Origin: Staphylococcus xylosus
GTDB lineage: Bacteria > Bacillota > Bacilli > Staphylococcales > Staphylococcaceae
Length of the DNA: 64,000 bases
NCBI RefSeq assembly: GCF_002732165.1
Contig: NZ_MRZO01000008.1
Coordinates: 22,093 to 86,092, forward strand
Reading direction: 5' to 3'
The first letter of the stretch is position 1, and every line of letters starts with the position of its first letter. Both the position numbers and the translations under genes were made by a program. This document shows, piece after piece, positions 13,042 to 20,878 of the stretch. Below the pieces are notes generated by a model. It did no database searches. It was given only the letters and a program-made list of their open reading frames with translations, and was not told where the DNA came from.

Positions 13042-13070
13042 TTGATTTTTTGGGAAAAATGCATTATAAA
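13042..13070 (+). promoter_or_regulatory. candidate sigma-A promoter for tuf
   Basis: A TTGATT -35 (13042-13047) is separated by 17 nt from a TATAAA -10 (13065-13070), placing a start site about 105 nt upstream of tuf. An extra promoter for tuf inside the str operon is common in Firmicutes. This is a sequence prediction only. Confidence 0.5.
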
Positions 13071-13110
13071 GGTACTGTATGGTCCTTTATTTCCAAATTA
13101 CAACCCATCT

Positions 13111-13139
13111 TCTCATGATGGTGAGAAACTGTCATGAGA
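13111..13139 (+). other. inverted repeat in the tuf leader
   Basis: A perfect 8-bp inverted repeat, TCTCATGA (13111-13118) and TCATGAGA (13132-13139), with a 13-nt loop lies in the presumed tuf 5' leader about 45 nt upstream of the start codon. No run of T follows, so it is not a terminator. It may be a leader hairpin affecting stability or translation; the function is unknown. Confidence 0.4.
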
Positions 13140-13183
13140 GATAAATTAAAAATAATTTTCTAACGAATAGGAGAGATTTTATA

Positions 13184-14371
13184 ATGGCTAAAGAAAAATT
13201 TGACCGCTCAAAAGAACATGCCAATATTGGTACTATTGGTCACGTTGACCATGGTAAAACTACTTTAACAGCTGCTATCGCAACTGTATTAGCAAAAAAT
13301 GGTGACTCTGTAGCACAATCATATGACATGATTGACAACGCTCCAGAAGAAAAAGAACGTGGTATTACTATTAATACTTCTCACATTGAGTACACTACTG
13401 AAAAACGTCACTATGCGCACGTTGACTGCCCAGGTCACGCTGACTATGTTAAAAACATGATCACTGGTGCTGCACAAATGGACGGAGCTATCTTAGTAGT
13501 ATCTGCTGCTGATGGCCCAATGCCACAAACTCGTGAGCACATTCTTTTATCACGTAACGTTGGTGTTCCAGCATTAGTTGTATTCTTAAACAAAGTTGAC
13601 ATGGTTGACGATGAAGAATTATTAGAATTAGTAGAAATGGAAGTTCGTGACTTATTAAGCGAATATGACTTCCCAGGTGACGATGTACCTGTAATCTCTG
13701 GTTCAGCATTAAAAGCTCTTGAAGGCGACGCTGACTATGAGCAAAAAATCTTAGACTTAATGCAAGCAGTTGATGATTTCATCCCAACTCCAGAACGTGA
13801 TTCTGACAAACCATTCATGATGCCAGTTGAGGACGTATTCTCAATCACTGGTCGTGGTACTGTTGCTACAGGCCGTGTTGAACGTGGTCAAATCAAAGTC
13901 GGTGAAGAAATCGAAATCATCGGTATGCAAGAAGAGTCAAGCAAAACAACAGTTACTGGTGTAGAAATGTTCCGTAAATTATTAGACTACGCTGAAGCTG
14001 GTGACAACATTGGTGCATTATTACGTGGTGTTTCACGTGATGATATCCAACGTGGTCAAGTTTTAGCTGCTCCTGGTACTATTACACCACATACTAAATT
14101 CAAAGCTGACGTTTATGTTTTATCAAAAGATGAAGGTGGTCGTCATACACCATTCTTCACTAACTACCGCCCACAATTCTATTTCCGTACTACTGACGTA
14201 ACAGGTGTTGTTACTTTACCAGAAGGTACTGAAATGGTTATGCCTGGCGATAACGTAGAAATGAACGTTGAATTGATTTCTCCAATCGCTATTGAAGACG
14301 GTACTCGTTTCTCTATCCGTGAAGGTGGACGTACTGTTGGATCAGGCGTTGTTACTGTAATCAACGAATAA
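13184..14371 (+). CDS. tuf: elongation factor Tu
   Basis: This 395-residue EF-Tu has G1 GHVDHGKT (about 19-26), the G3 segment DCPGH, G4 NKVD, domain [15 protein letters not shown] and domain [13 protein letters not shown]. It delivers aminoacyl-tRNA to the ribosome. ATG 13184 follows AGGAGAG. It is the last gene of the str group and is followed by a strong terminator at 14401. Confidence 0.99.
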   Translation: MAKEKFDRSKEHANIGTIGHVDHGKTTLTAAIATVLAKNGDSVAQSYDMIDNAPEEKERGITINTSHIEYTTEKRHYAHVDCPGHADYVKNMITGAAQMDGAILVVSAADGPMPQTREHILLSRNVGVPALVVFLNKVDMVDDEELLELVEMEVRDLLSEYDFPGDDVPVISGSALKALEGDADYEQKILDLMQAVDDFIPTPERDSDKPFMMPVEDVFSITGRGTVATGRVERGQIKVGEEIEIIGMQEESSKTTVTGVEMFRKLLDYAEAGDNIGALLRGVSRDDIQRGQVLAAPGTITPHTKFKADVYVLSKDEGGRHTPFFTNYRPQFYFRTTDVTGVVTLPEGTEMVMPGDNVEMNVELISPIAIEDGTRFSIREGGRTVGSGVVTVINE

Positions 14372-14400
14372 TATAATTTTCTATCTTTGATAGATTTTTT

Positions 14401-14425
14401 AAAGCCTCCTTCGGGGGCTTTTTTT
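14401..14425 (+). terminator. tuf terminator
   Basis: A stem AAAGCCTCC / GGGGGCTTT with the tight loop TTC is followed by six T residues, 30 nt after the tuf stop codon. It is a canonical intrinsic terminator. Confidence 0.93.
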
Positions 14426-14431
14426 ATGAAA

Positions 14432-14463
14432 AAGCACAAGGTTCCAGTTGGAATCTTGTGCTT
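14432..14463. other. 14-bp hairpin after the tuf terminator
   Basis: The arms AAGCACAAGGTTCC (14432-14445) and GGAATCTTGTGCTT (14450-14463) form a 14-bp stem with one G.T pair and the loop AGTT. It lies 7 nt after the T-tract of the tuf terminator and may be a second terminator or the border of the repeat block that follows. Confidence 0.6.
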
Positions 14464-14468
14464 CTTTG

Positions 14469-14724
14469 TATTATATAAAGGTATACATTTACTTATGCAA
14501 ATGCATAAGACTGACTAATCCAGTTTTGCTGAATAAGTCAGTCTTTAAAGTCATAAAATGACTAAGGTAAATAGAGGAAAGGCACAAAGCGACAATTTGG
14601 TTCTTGTGCCTCTTTTATTATATAAAGGTATACATTTGCTTATGCAAATGCATAAGACTGACTAATTCAGTTTTGCTGAATAAGTCAGTCTTTAAAGTCA
14701 TAAAATGACTAAGGTAAATAGAGG
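14469..14724. repeat. two copies of a 109-bp repeat with 147-bp spacing
   Basis: Copy 1 (14469-14577) and copy 2 (14616-14724) differ at only two positions that I could see. Each copy holds a palindrome CTTATGC-AAAT-GCATAAG, a hairpin AAGACTGACT/AGTCAGTCTT and GTCATAAAATGAC. Between the copies is a further GGCACAA/TTGTGCC hairpin. The block lies between the convergent tuf and amidohydrolase genes. No reading frame of note is present. It appears to be a structured intergenic repeat of unknown function. Confidence 0.8.
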
Positions 14725-14750
14725 TTCGCCTGAGCAAAAGCTCATGCATA

Positions 14751-14785
14751 AAAGCACCTAAGTCATAAAATGACTAAGGTGCTTT
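14751..14785. terminator. bidirectional terminator-like hairpin, tuf / amidohydrolase
   Basis: The arms AAAGCACCTAAGTCA (14751-14765) and TGACTAAGGTGCTTT (14771-14785) pair with one mismatch around the loop TAAAA. The right arm overlaps the last codons of the convergent amidohydrolase gene. Just upstream lies one copy of the TGAGCAAAAGCTCA hairpin core (14731-14744) shared with the repeats at 17471 and 18579. Confidence 0.65.
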
Positions 14786-15976
14786 AATAATTACTTTTTC
14801 GAGTTCTAATATTTTTAAAAATTCGCTTGTTGCGTATTTCATCGCTTGTTCATCAATATTAAAACATGGGCTATGATGTGGATGTATAGCATCAATTTCA
14901 GGGTTACCACACCCAGTTAAAAAGAATGCGCCTGGACGTACTTTTAAATAGTGCGAGAAGTCTTCTCCAATCATCATTAGGTCTGATTCATTGAATCTTA
15001 AGTTCATGTCATTAGCGGCCTGTTTAACTATTTCATAGTTATCTTGATGGTTGTGTACAGGTAAATATCCTTTAATATAGTCGAAGTCATACGTTATGTC
15101 ATTAGCCACGGCTAAGCCTTGAAGTAATTTCTCCATTTTAGTCATAACATGAGCTTGAATTTCTGTATCAAATGTACGTACAGTCCCTTTACAAAATGCA
15201 GAATCTGGAATAATGTTATCCGCAGAACCTGCTTGTACCATGCCAAAACTAATTACAGCTTGTTTTACAGGGTCAATCGTACGAGAAACAATTTTTTGTG
15301 CGCTCATAATGAATTCTGCCATAATTACGACAGGATCTATCGTTTCTTGCGGTTTAGCACCATGTCCACCTTTACCTTGGATTGTAATCCTAAACTCATC
15401 AGGAGAAGCCATTAATGCACCAGGACGTGAATAAATAGTACCCGTGGGATATCCAGACCATAAATGATTTCCGTATATCTTATCAACGTCTTGTAGACAG
15501 CCATCATCAATCATCTCTTGAGAGCCACCAGGCATAATTTCTTCACCATATTGAAAGATTAATACGACATCACCATTTAAAAAGGATAAGTGATTTTCAA
15601 TGATTTCTGCAACACCTAATAAAATGGCCGTATGACCATCATGACCACATGCATGCATAACACCAGGATTTTTAGATTTATAGTCTACTTCTGTTAATTC
15701 ATCTATTGGTAGTGCATCAAAGTCTGCACGAAGCGCAACAGTAGGCCCATCACCATGGCCTTTAAATGTAGCTACGATACCATTACGCCCTACAGGAGTA
15801 CGAATTTCGCACGATAATTGACTTAATTGATTTAGTATAAAGTCATGTGTGTGATATTCCTCAAATGATAATTCGGGGTATTGGTGGAGGTAACGTCGAA
15901 CTTGTACCATCCTACTTTCTTTTTGTTGTGCTAGTTGAAACCAATCAAACAACTTCAACCCTTCTTCCTTGAACAT
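14774..15976 (-). CDS. M20-family metal-dependent amidohydrolase
   Basis: The 400-residue product belongs to the M20D group (N-acyl amino acid amidohydrolase / IAA-amino acid hydrolase type). Metal-site motifs are visible: HACGHDGHTAIL (about 110-121), the catalytic region YGEEIMPGG, and MIGEDFSHY near the C-terminus. It probably releases an amino acid from an N-acyl conjugate in the cytoplasm; the substrate cannot be told from sequence. As I recall, the same gene lies between tuf and kbl in S. aureus. It is convergent with tuf. Confidence 0.9.
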   Translation of the reverse strand: MFKEEGLKLFDWFQLAQQKESRMVQVRRYLHQYPELSFEEYHTHDFILNQLSQLSCEIRTPVGRNGIVATFKGHGDGPTVALRADFDALPIDELTEVDYKSKNPGVMHACGHDGHTAILLGVAEIIENHLSFLNGDVVLIFQYGEEIMPGGSQEMIDDGCLQDVDKIYGNHLWSGYPTGTIYSRPGALMASPDEFRITIQGKGGHGAKPQETIDPVVIMAEFIMSAQKIVSRTIDPVKQAVISFGMVQAGSADNIIPDSAFCKGTVRTFDTEIQAHVMTKMEKLLQGLAVANDITYDFDYIKGYLPVHNHQDNYEIVKQAANDMNLRFNESDLMMIGEDFSHYLKVRPGAFFLTGCGNPEIDAIHPHHSPCFNIDEQAMKYATSEFLKILELEKVIIKAP

Positions 15977-16144
15977 TTTTCACTATTATACCACTTAATA
16001 ATGCACAACTGTAGGTACAATTGATATTTGGTAATTTATGTTGTGAGAGTTGCATTGTGACGTGTGCTTATAATACTTTCCACTTTTATTAAAATAGGTT
16101 ATGATTAATTTGAAAAACTAAGATAATTCAAAGGGGGACTTGCA

Positions 16145-17335
16145 GTGGTTCAGTCACTACATGGCTTTTTAGATGAAAATATTCAATATTTGAAAGATAA
16201 CGGATTATATAATGAAATAGACACAATTGAAGGTGCAAATGGCCCTGAAATTACTATTAACGGGAAAACTTATGTAAATCTATCTTCAAACAACTATTTA
16301 GGACTAGCAACAGACGAAGACTTAAAGCAAGCAGCAAAAGATGCAATCGATTCACATGGCGTTGGTGCTGGTGCGGTACGTTCAATCAATGGTACCTTAG
16401 ACGTGCATGATGAATTAGAACAAACACTTGCAGAATTCAAAGGAACTGAAGCAGCCGTTGCGTATCAATCAGGATTCAATTGTAATATGGCAGCTATTTC
16501 AGCGGTTATGAACAAAAATGACGCAATTCTTTCAGATGAATTAAACCATGCTTCTATTATTGATGGTTGCCGTTTATCTAAAGCGAAAATTATTCGTGTA
16601 AACCATTCAGATATGGAAGATTTACGAGCAAAAGCGAAAGAAGCTGTAGAATCTGGTCAATATAATAAAGTAATGTATATTACTGATGGCGTATTTAGCA
16701 TGGACGGTGACGTAGCTAAGTTACCAGAAATCGTAGAAATCGCCGAAGAATTTGGTCTGATTACTTATGTCGATGATGCACATGGTTCAGGCGTAATGGG
16801 TAAAGGTGCGGGAACAGTTAAGCACTTCGGATTACAAGATAAGATTGATTTTCAAATTGGTACGTTATCAAAAGCAATAGGTGTTGTGGGTGGTTATGTA
16901 GCAGGTACGCAATCTTTAATTGATTGGTTAAAAGCACAATCTAGACCATTTTTATTCTCAACATCATTAGCTCCTGGCGATACAAAAGCGATTACAGAGG
17001 CCGTGAAGAAATTAATGGCATCTACAGAATTGCATGATAAACTTTGGGAAAACGGTAATTATTTAAAAGAAGGCTTACAAAAATTAGGTTTTGATATTGG
17101 TAACTCAGAATCACCAATTACACCTGTAATTATCGGTGATGAAAAGGAAACACAAGCGTTTAGTAGTCGCTTAAAAGATGAAGGCGTTTATGTGAAATCA
17201 ATCGTCTTCCCAACAGTTCCTAAAGGTACTGGACGTGTACGTAATATGCCTACAGCAGCTCATACAAAAGAAATGTTAGATCAAGCTTTGGCAGCTTTTG
17301 AAAAAGTTGGGAAAGAACTAGGCACAATTAAATAG
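16145..17335 (+). CDS. kbl: glycine C-acetyltransferase (2-amino-3-ketobutyrate CoA ligase)
   Basis: A 396-residue fold-type I PLP enzyme of the alpha-oxoamine synthase family. Visible features are SSNNYLGLA near the N-terminus, the PLP-contact segment [11 protein letters not shown] and the PLP lysine in [12 protein letters not shown]. It joins glycine and acetyl-CoA or runs in reverse in threonine breakdown. No threonine dehydrogenase gene is adjacent, as in other staphylococci. The start is GTG 16145 after GGGGGAC. A close paralogue such as BioF is possible, but the locus position supports Kbl. Confidence 0.9.
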   Translation: MVQSLHGFLDENIQYLKDNGLYNEIDTIEGANGPEITINGKTYVNLSSNNYLGLATDEDLKQAAKDAIDSHGVGAGAVRSINGTLDVHDELEQTLAEFKGTEAAVAYQSGFNCNMAAISAVMNKNDAILSDELNHASIIDGCRLSKAKIIRVNHSDMEDLRAKAKEAVESGQYNKVMYITDGVFSMDGDVAKLPEIVEIAEEFGLITYVDDAHGSGVMGKGAGTVKHFGLQDKIDFQIGTLSKAIGVVGGYVAGTQSLIDWLKAQSRPFLFSTSLAPGDTKAITEAVKKLMASTELHDKLWENGNYLKEGLQKLGFDIGNSESPITPVIIGDEKETQAFSSRLKDEGVYVKSIVFPTVPKGTGRVRNMPTAAHTKEMLDQALAAFEKVGKELGTIK

Positions 17336-17470
17336 TAATCGAACAAGCGACATATGGGATATGTGCTTGATTGTATTAATGAAAACAGGCAGTATTCTAG
17401 TTGTAGAACTTAGAATGCTGTCTCGTTTTATATTAATATATAATAACCAAATAAATGTAACGATATGAGA

Positions 17471-17820
17471 TTAAGTGGAACACTTGAGCAAAAGCTCATG
17501 TGTAAGAACCACTAACTAACGAGAGCGGAACACTTGAGCAAAAGCTCATGTGTAAGAACCACTAACTAACGAGAGCGGAACACTCGAGCAAAAGCTCATG
17601 TGTAAGAACCACTAACTAACGAGAGCGGAACACCTGAGCAAAAGCTCATGTGTAAGAACCACTAACTAACGAGAGCGGAACACTTGAGCAAAAGCTCATG
17701 AGTAAGAACCACTAACTAACGAGAGCGGAACACTTGAGCAAAAGCTCATGTGTAAGAACTACTAACTAACGAGAGCGGAACACCTGAGCAAAAGCTCATG
17801 TGTAAGAACCACTAACTAAA
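17471..17820. repeat. seven tandem copies of a 50-bp hairpin repeat
   Basis: Seven units with a strict 50-bp period begin at 17471, 17521, 17571, 17621, 17671, 17721 and 17771; the first differs at its 5' edge. Each runs GAGAGCGGAACACTTGAGC, then AAAA, GCTCATGTGTAAGAACC and ACTAACTAAC. CACTTGAGC-AAAA-GCTCATGTG folds into a hairpin. Single changes are scattered: CACCTGAGC in units 4 and 7, CACTCGAGC in unit 3, GAGTAAG in unit 5. The last unit runs into TTTAGAAGTGCTTC/AGAAGTGGTTCTT, which can pair with AAGAACCACT. There are no unique spacers, so this is not a CRISPR array. Confidence 0.93.
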
Positions 17821-17875
17821 TAAATTTAGAAGTGCTTCTTTATAGAAGTGGTTCTTTAGAGAGGTGAAAATAACG

Positions 17876-18367
17876 GTGCACCTTATTATTATTAGAGGAA
17901 ATTCTGGTAGTGGTAAATCAACCATTGCTAAACGTATACAACAGCATTTAGGAGAAGGTGTGATGTTAATAGGTCAAGATGAAGTACGCAGACAGATGCT
18001 CAACGTTCATGATCGACCTGGTAATTTAGCAATTCAATTAATAAAAGAAATCGTAGATTATGGTATAAATCATTGTGACTATGTCATATTAGAAGGTATT
18101 TTAAATAGACATAAGTATGGAACGATGCTCAATGAACTTTTTAAAAACTCTAACGCCAATGTGCACGTATATTATTTTGATCTTCCATTTCAAGAAACAG
18201 TCCGTAGACATTATACTAAACAACAAACAGACTTTGATGAAACGGCAATGTCTAAGTGGTTTGTTCCGGAAGATACGCTAAATGTACAAGGAGAAAAATA
18301 TATTACTGAATCAATGACTGAAGATTATATTATAAATATGATATTTAAGGATATAGGCGTGTTATAA
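17876..18367 (+). CDS. P-loop kinase, AAA/zeta-toxin-like fold, unknown substrate
   Basis: From GTG 17876 the product is 163 residues. GTG 17864 is in frame but overlaps the GAGAGGTG ribosome site. It begins HLIIIRGNSGSGKSTIAK, a Walker A (GNSGSGKS), and contains DEVRR and a lid region with RRHYTKQQTDF. Small kinases of this kind phosphorylate nucleosides, sugars or antibiotics; none can be assigned here. As I recall, S. aureus has a related gene just after kbl. It lies between the 50-bp repeat array and a further copy of that repeat. Confidence 0.75.
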   Translation: MHLIIIRGNSGSGKSTIAKRIQQHLGEGVMLIGQDEVRRQMLNVHDRPGNLAIQLIKEIVDYGINHCDYVILEGILNRHKYGTMLNELFKNSNANVHVYYFDLPFQETVRRHYTKQQTDFDETAMSKWFVPEDTLNVQGEKYITESMTEDYIINMIFKDIGVL

Positions 18368-18578
18368 TTCAATGCATTTTGACAACTTAATCTACTAAAA
18401 AAGGCAATTATATGAATTTACTTATAATAAAATCATTTAGTTGTGTTAATTACTTTTTGACAAGGATGCAAATCCTGAAAATAATATAGGCATGAGTTAT
18501 ATGATCCATACCTTAAAATAGTTAATTTATTGCGTGTATTATAAAAGAAAAAGGTATGCATAAATACTTTTAATCTGC

Positions 18579-18680
18579 GAGAGCGGAACACTTGAGCAAA
18601 AGCTCATGTGTAAGAACCACTAACTAAATAAATTTAGAAGTGGTTCTTTATAGAAGTGGTTCTTTATAGCAGTAGTTCTT
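18579..18680. repeat. isolated copy of the 50-bp hairpin repeat with terminator-like tail
   Basis: One unit (18579-18628) is essentially identical to the array at 17471-17820 and in the same orientation. The same tail AATTTAGAAGTGGTTCTT follows and is then re-duplicated as TATAGAAGTGGTTCTTT and TATAGCAGTAGTTCTTT. AAGAACCACT and AGTGGTTCTT can pair over a 10-bp stem. The copy lies after the kinase gene and before a convergent membrane-protein gene, so it may also act as a terminator. Confidence 0.85.
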
Positions 18681-18689
18681 TAGAGGTTA

Positions 18690-19145
18690 TTATTGTTTAA
18701 ATGGATTTGTTTTAGGCTTAGTTTTATCTCGGTTTTCTTTATTTTGCATAAAAGGAATTGCAAACCATAAAATATGCAGCATACTTGCTAAGATTACAAG
18801 TATGATTGGAATAAATATTTCCACGATACTAATATTAATAACAAAGGATGCTAAGATAAATGCTGTTATTGATGGTATAGCACAGACAATAACGACTGTT
18901 AATAATACAAATTGAACCACTTGTGTAGCAATCGGACTATAAATATCTAGAATTAAAATGGCAATGTAAAATAGTGTGATAAACACAAGTAACAAAATAA
19001 TCCATCCTATTGCCATACCACCTTGAGTTTTAATGTAATCTTGGTAAGGCGGAAGTGTAGGTAAAATAAATAGAATCATCGCTGACAACCATGACAAAAT
19101 ACCGAAAAACATAAAGAAAATTTTTGAAGTGTCTGTTTTATTCAT
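18690..19145 (-). CDS. small integral membrane protein, unknown function
   Basis: The 151-residue product has about four hydrophobic segments (about 9-29, 42-64, 70-97, 102-130) and a charged, Lys-rich tail (NKENRDKTKPKTNPFKQ). The start is supported by AGGAGGTTGTTATA before ATG. No family motif was recognised. It stands alone, convergent with the kinase/repeat block. Confidence 0.75.
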   Translation of the reverse strand: MNKTDTSKIFFMFFGILSWLSAMILFILPTLPPYQDYIKTQGGMAIGWIILLLVFITLFYIAILILDIYSPIATQVVQFVLLTVVIVCAIPSITAFILASFVINISIVEIFIPIILVILASMLHILWFAIPFMQNKENRDKTKPKTNPFKQ

Positions 19146-19396
19146 TATAACAACCTCCTAAGATATCAAATCTTTATTGGCATATGTTAAGTAAATACTT
19201 GAAAATACTATATCTAATGTTGATGGCGCTTTCATTAACTTATATACCCTTTAAAGAAAGTTTTAACGCACAGTAAAAAGGTAATATATTAATAATACTG
19301 TAGTAAATTCAATTTATGATGATAAAAAATAACTATCATTTCACCTGTTTGAATCGTATATTTGTGTTAAATAAACGTGTTATAAGGGGCTAGTTA

Positions 19397-19969
19397 ATGG
19401 ATAAAAATTTATGGTTGCATTTCACAACACAACGTCTTATCATTAGACCGTTGGAAGAAAATGATTATGAATCATGGTTACGAGGTTTTGTAAATAGAAA
19501 ACCATCTCAATATAAACATGACAAGGGTCAATTAGATATGTCAGATGCTACCGAACCATGGTTTGCAGCTCTAGTAACTAGACATCAAGAGGCAATTAAA
19601 TCGGATGATTTATACATCTTTGGCATCTTTGATAAAGCACATAATCATTTAGGCATGCTTAATATTAAAAATTTAAGTCGTGGTAATTTTCAGTGGGCGG
19701 AGATTGGCTATTTTATTCATAACCAACATTGGCATCAAGGATTTGCTTATGAAGCATTAACAGAATTGATTAAACAATGCCGCGATACACTCAAATTTCA
19801 TAGAGTTGAGGCTCATATCAATATCGATAACCCGAGGTCTGTGAATTTAATTGAAAAAGTAGGATTCCAATATGAATGTGTCCGTAAGGGATTTATATTT
19901 GAAAATGGTCAATGGACAGATCATTACGTTTATTATCTAAATACACATGATGAAATATTAAAAACATAA
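19397..19969 (+). CDS. GNAT-family N-acetyltransferase, RimJ/RimL-like
   Basis: A 190-residue acetyltransferase with the RimJ/RimL pattern: an N-terminal TTQRLIIRPLEENDY, the acetyl-CoA-binding region HWHQGFAYEALTELI and the C-terminal NPRSVNLIEKVGFQYE. Members acetylate protein N-termini or small amines; the target is unknown. AAGGGG precedes ATG 19397. The next GNAT gene starts 25 nt downstream, so the two are likely co-transcribed. Confidence 0.85.
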   Translation: MDKNLWLHFTTQRLIIRPLEENDYESWLRGFVNRKPSQYKHDKGQLDMSDATEPWFAALVTRHQEAIKSDDLYIFGIFDKAHNHLGMLNIKNLSRGNFQWAEIGYFIHNQHWHQGFAYEALTELIKQCRDTLKFHRVEAHINIDNPRSVNLIEKVGFQYECVRKGFIFENGQWTDHYVYYLNTHDEILKT

Positions 19970-19993
19970 ACCGAGAAAGGAAGGAGTGTCAAC

Positions 19994-20497
19994 ATGGAGT
20001 TTAGAGAGTTAACAATGCAAGACGAAATGATGTATTGTGATTATATGAGAGAGTGGATTGATCACGATGAGAAAGTGGTACCTGAAATCACTAATATTAC
20101 AAAGTATAATAACTTTGAAGATTTAGTACATGAATTAGCAGATAATAAATCACATGACGCATCAGTAGATAATACGACGCTATTTTTAATCGATGATGAT
20201 GAGATTATTGGTGCTGCAAACATTCGTCATAATTTAAATGAGCAACTTAAAACAGTTGGTGGCCATGTTGGCTACGGCATCCGAAAGAAACACCGTGGCA
20301 AAGGTTTTGGTAATAAATTATTGAAAAAATCTTTAGATTATTTATCAAGAATTGGTGTGCAAGAAGCATTGATAACATGCGATAAGGAAAATGATGCCTC
20401 AGCGGCAGTCATTCAACACAACGGTGGAGAAGAAATCGAAGCTTCAACACTAGATGATGGAACAGTGATACGTCGTTTCCAAATTGAAATTGCCTAA
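19994..20497 (+). CDS. GNAT-family N-acetyltransferase
   Basis: A 167-residue GNAT protein with the acetyl-CoA pyrophosphate loop region GYGIRKKHRGKGFGNKLL and a C-terminal beta-bulge segment EALITCDKENDAS. It is not closely similar to the upstream GNAT, so the pair is not a recent duplication. Substrate unknown. AGGAAGGAG precedes ATG 19994, and a strong terminator follows at 20541. Confidence 0.85.
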   Translation: MEFRELTMQDEMMYCDYMREWIDHDEKVVPEITNITKYNNFEDLVHELADNKSHDASVDNTTLFLIDDDEIIGAANIRHNLNEQLKTVGGHVGYGIRKKHRGKGFGNKLLKKSLDYLSRIGVQEALITCDKENDASAAVIQHNGGEEIEASTLDDGTVIRRFQIEIA

Positions 20498-20540
20498 TAA
20501 GTATAAAATGTATAGCATAATTTAATGATATAGTTGTAAT

Positions 20541-20580
20541 AACACCGGCAAGAGTCTTAGGACTTTTGCCGGTGTTTTTG
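20541..20580 (+). terminator. terminator after the GNAT pair
   Basis: A 16-bp stem (20541-20556 with 20561-20576, one G.T pair, containing CACCGGCAA) with the loop TTAG is followed by TTTTTG. The region 20581-20863 beyond it is AT-rich; I see nothing in it except the presumed promoter of the next gene. Confidence 0.93.
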
Positions 20581-20878
20581 TCGTTTTAACTGTTAGAAAG
20601 TATATGGGGGTACTGCAATTTGTAAAAAAACTAAATTATTAACGAACTCATCTAAATTTTCAAATAAAAAAATAGAGTTTAATTAGAATCTAATAAATTA
20701 TAATTCTTGTTCACAATAATCTTTTAATCTTAAAGAAAATGTATATTTATTGAAAAATATATAGATTTTAATAAAATGATACAGTATAATATAACCTAAA
20801 TGACTTTTTCGGTAGTTTTTTATTATAAGAGTGAAATGTTCATAAGGGCGAAATAATAATTGAATGGAGGATGCGTTT

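Noticed and set aside
17471..17820. CRISPR-like array
   Set aside because: The 50-bp units are contiguous with no unique spacers, and no cas genes are in the window.
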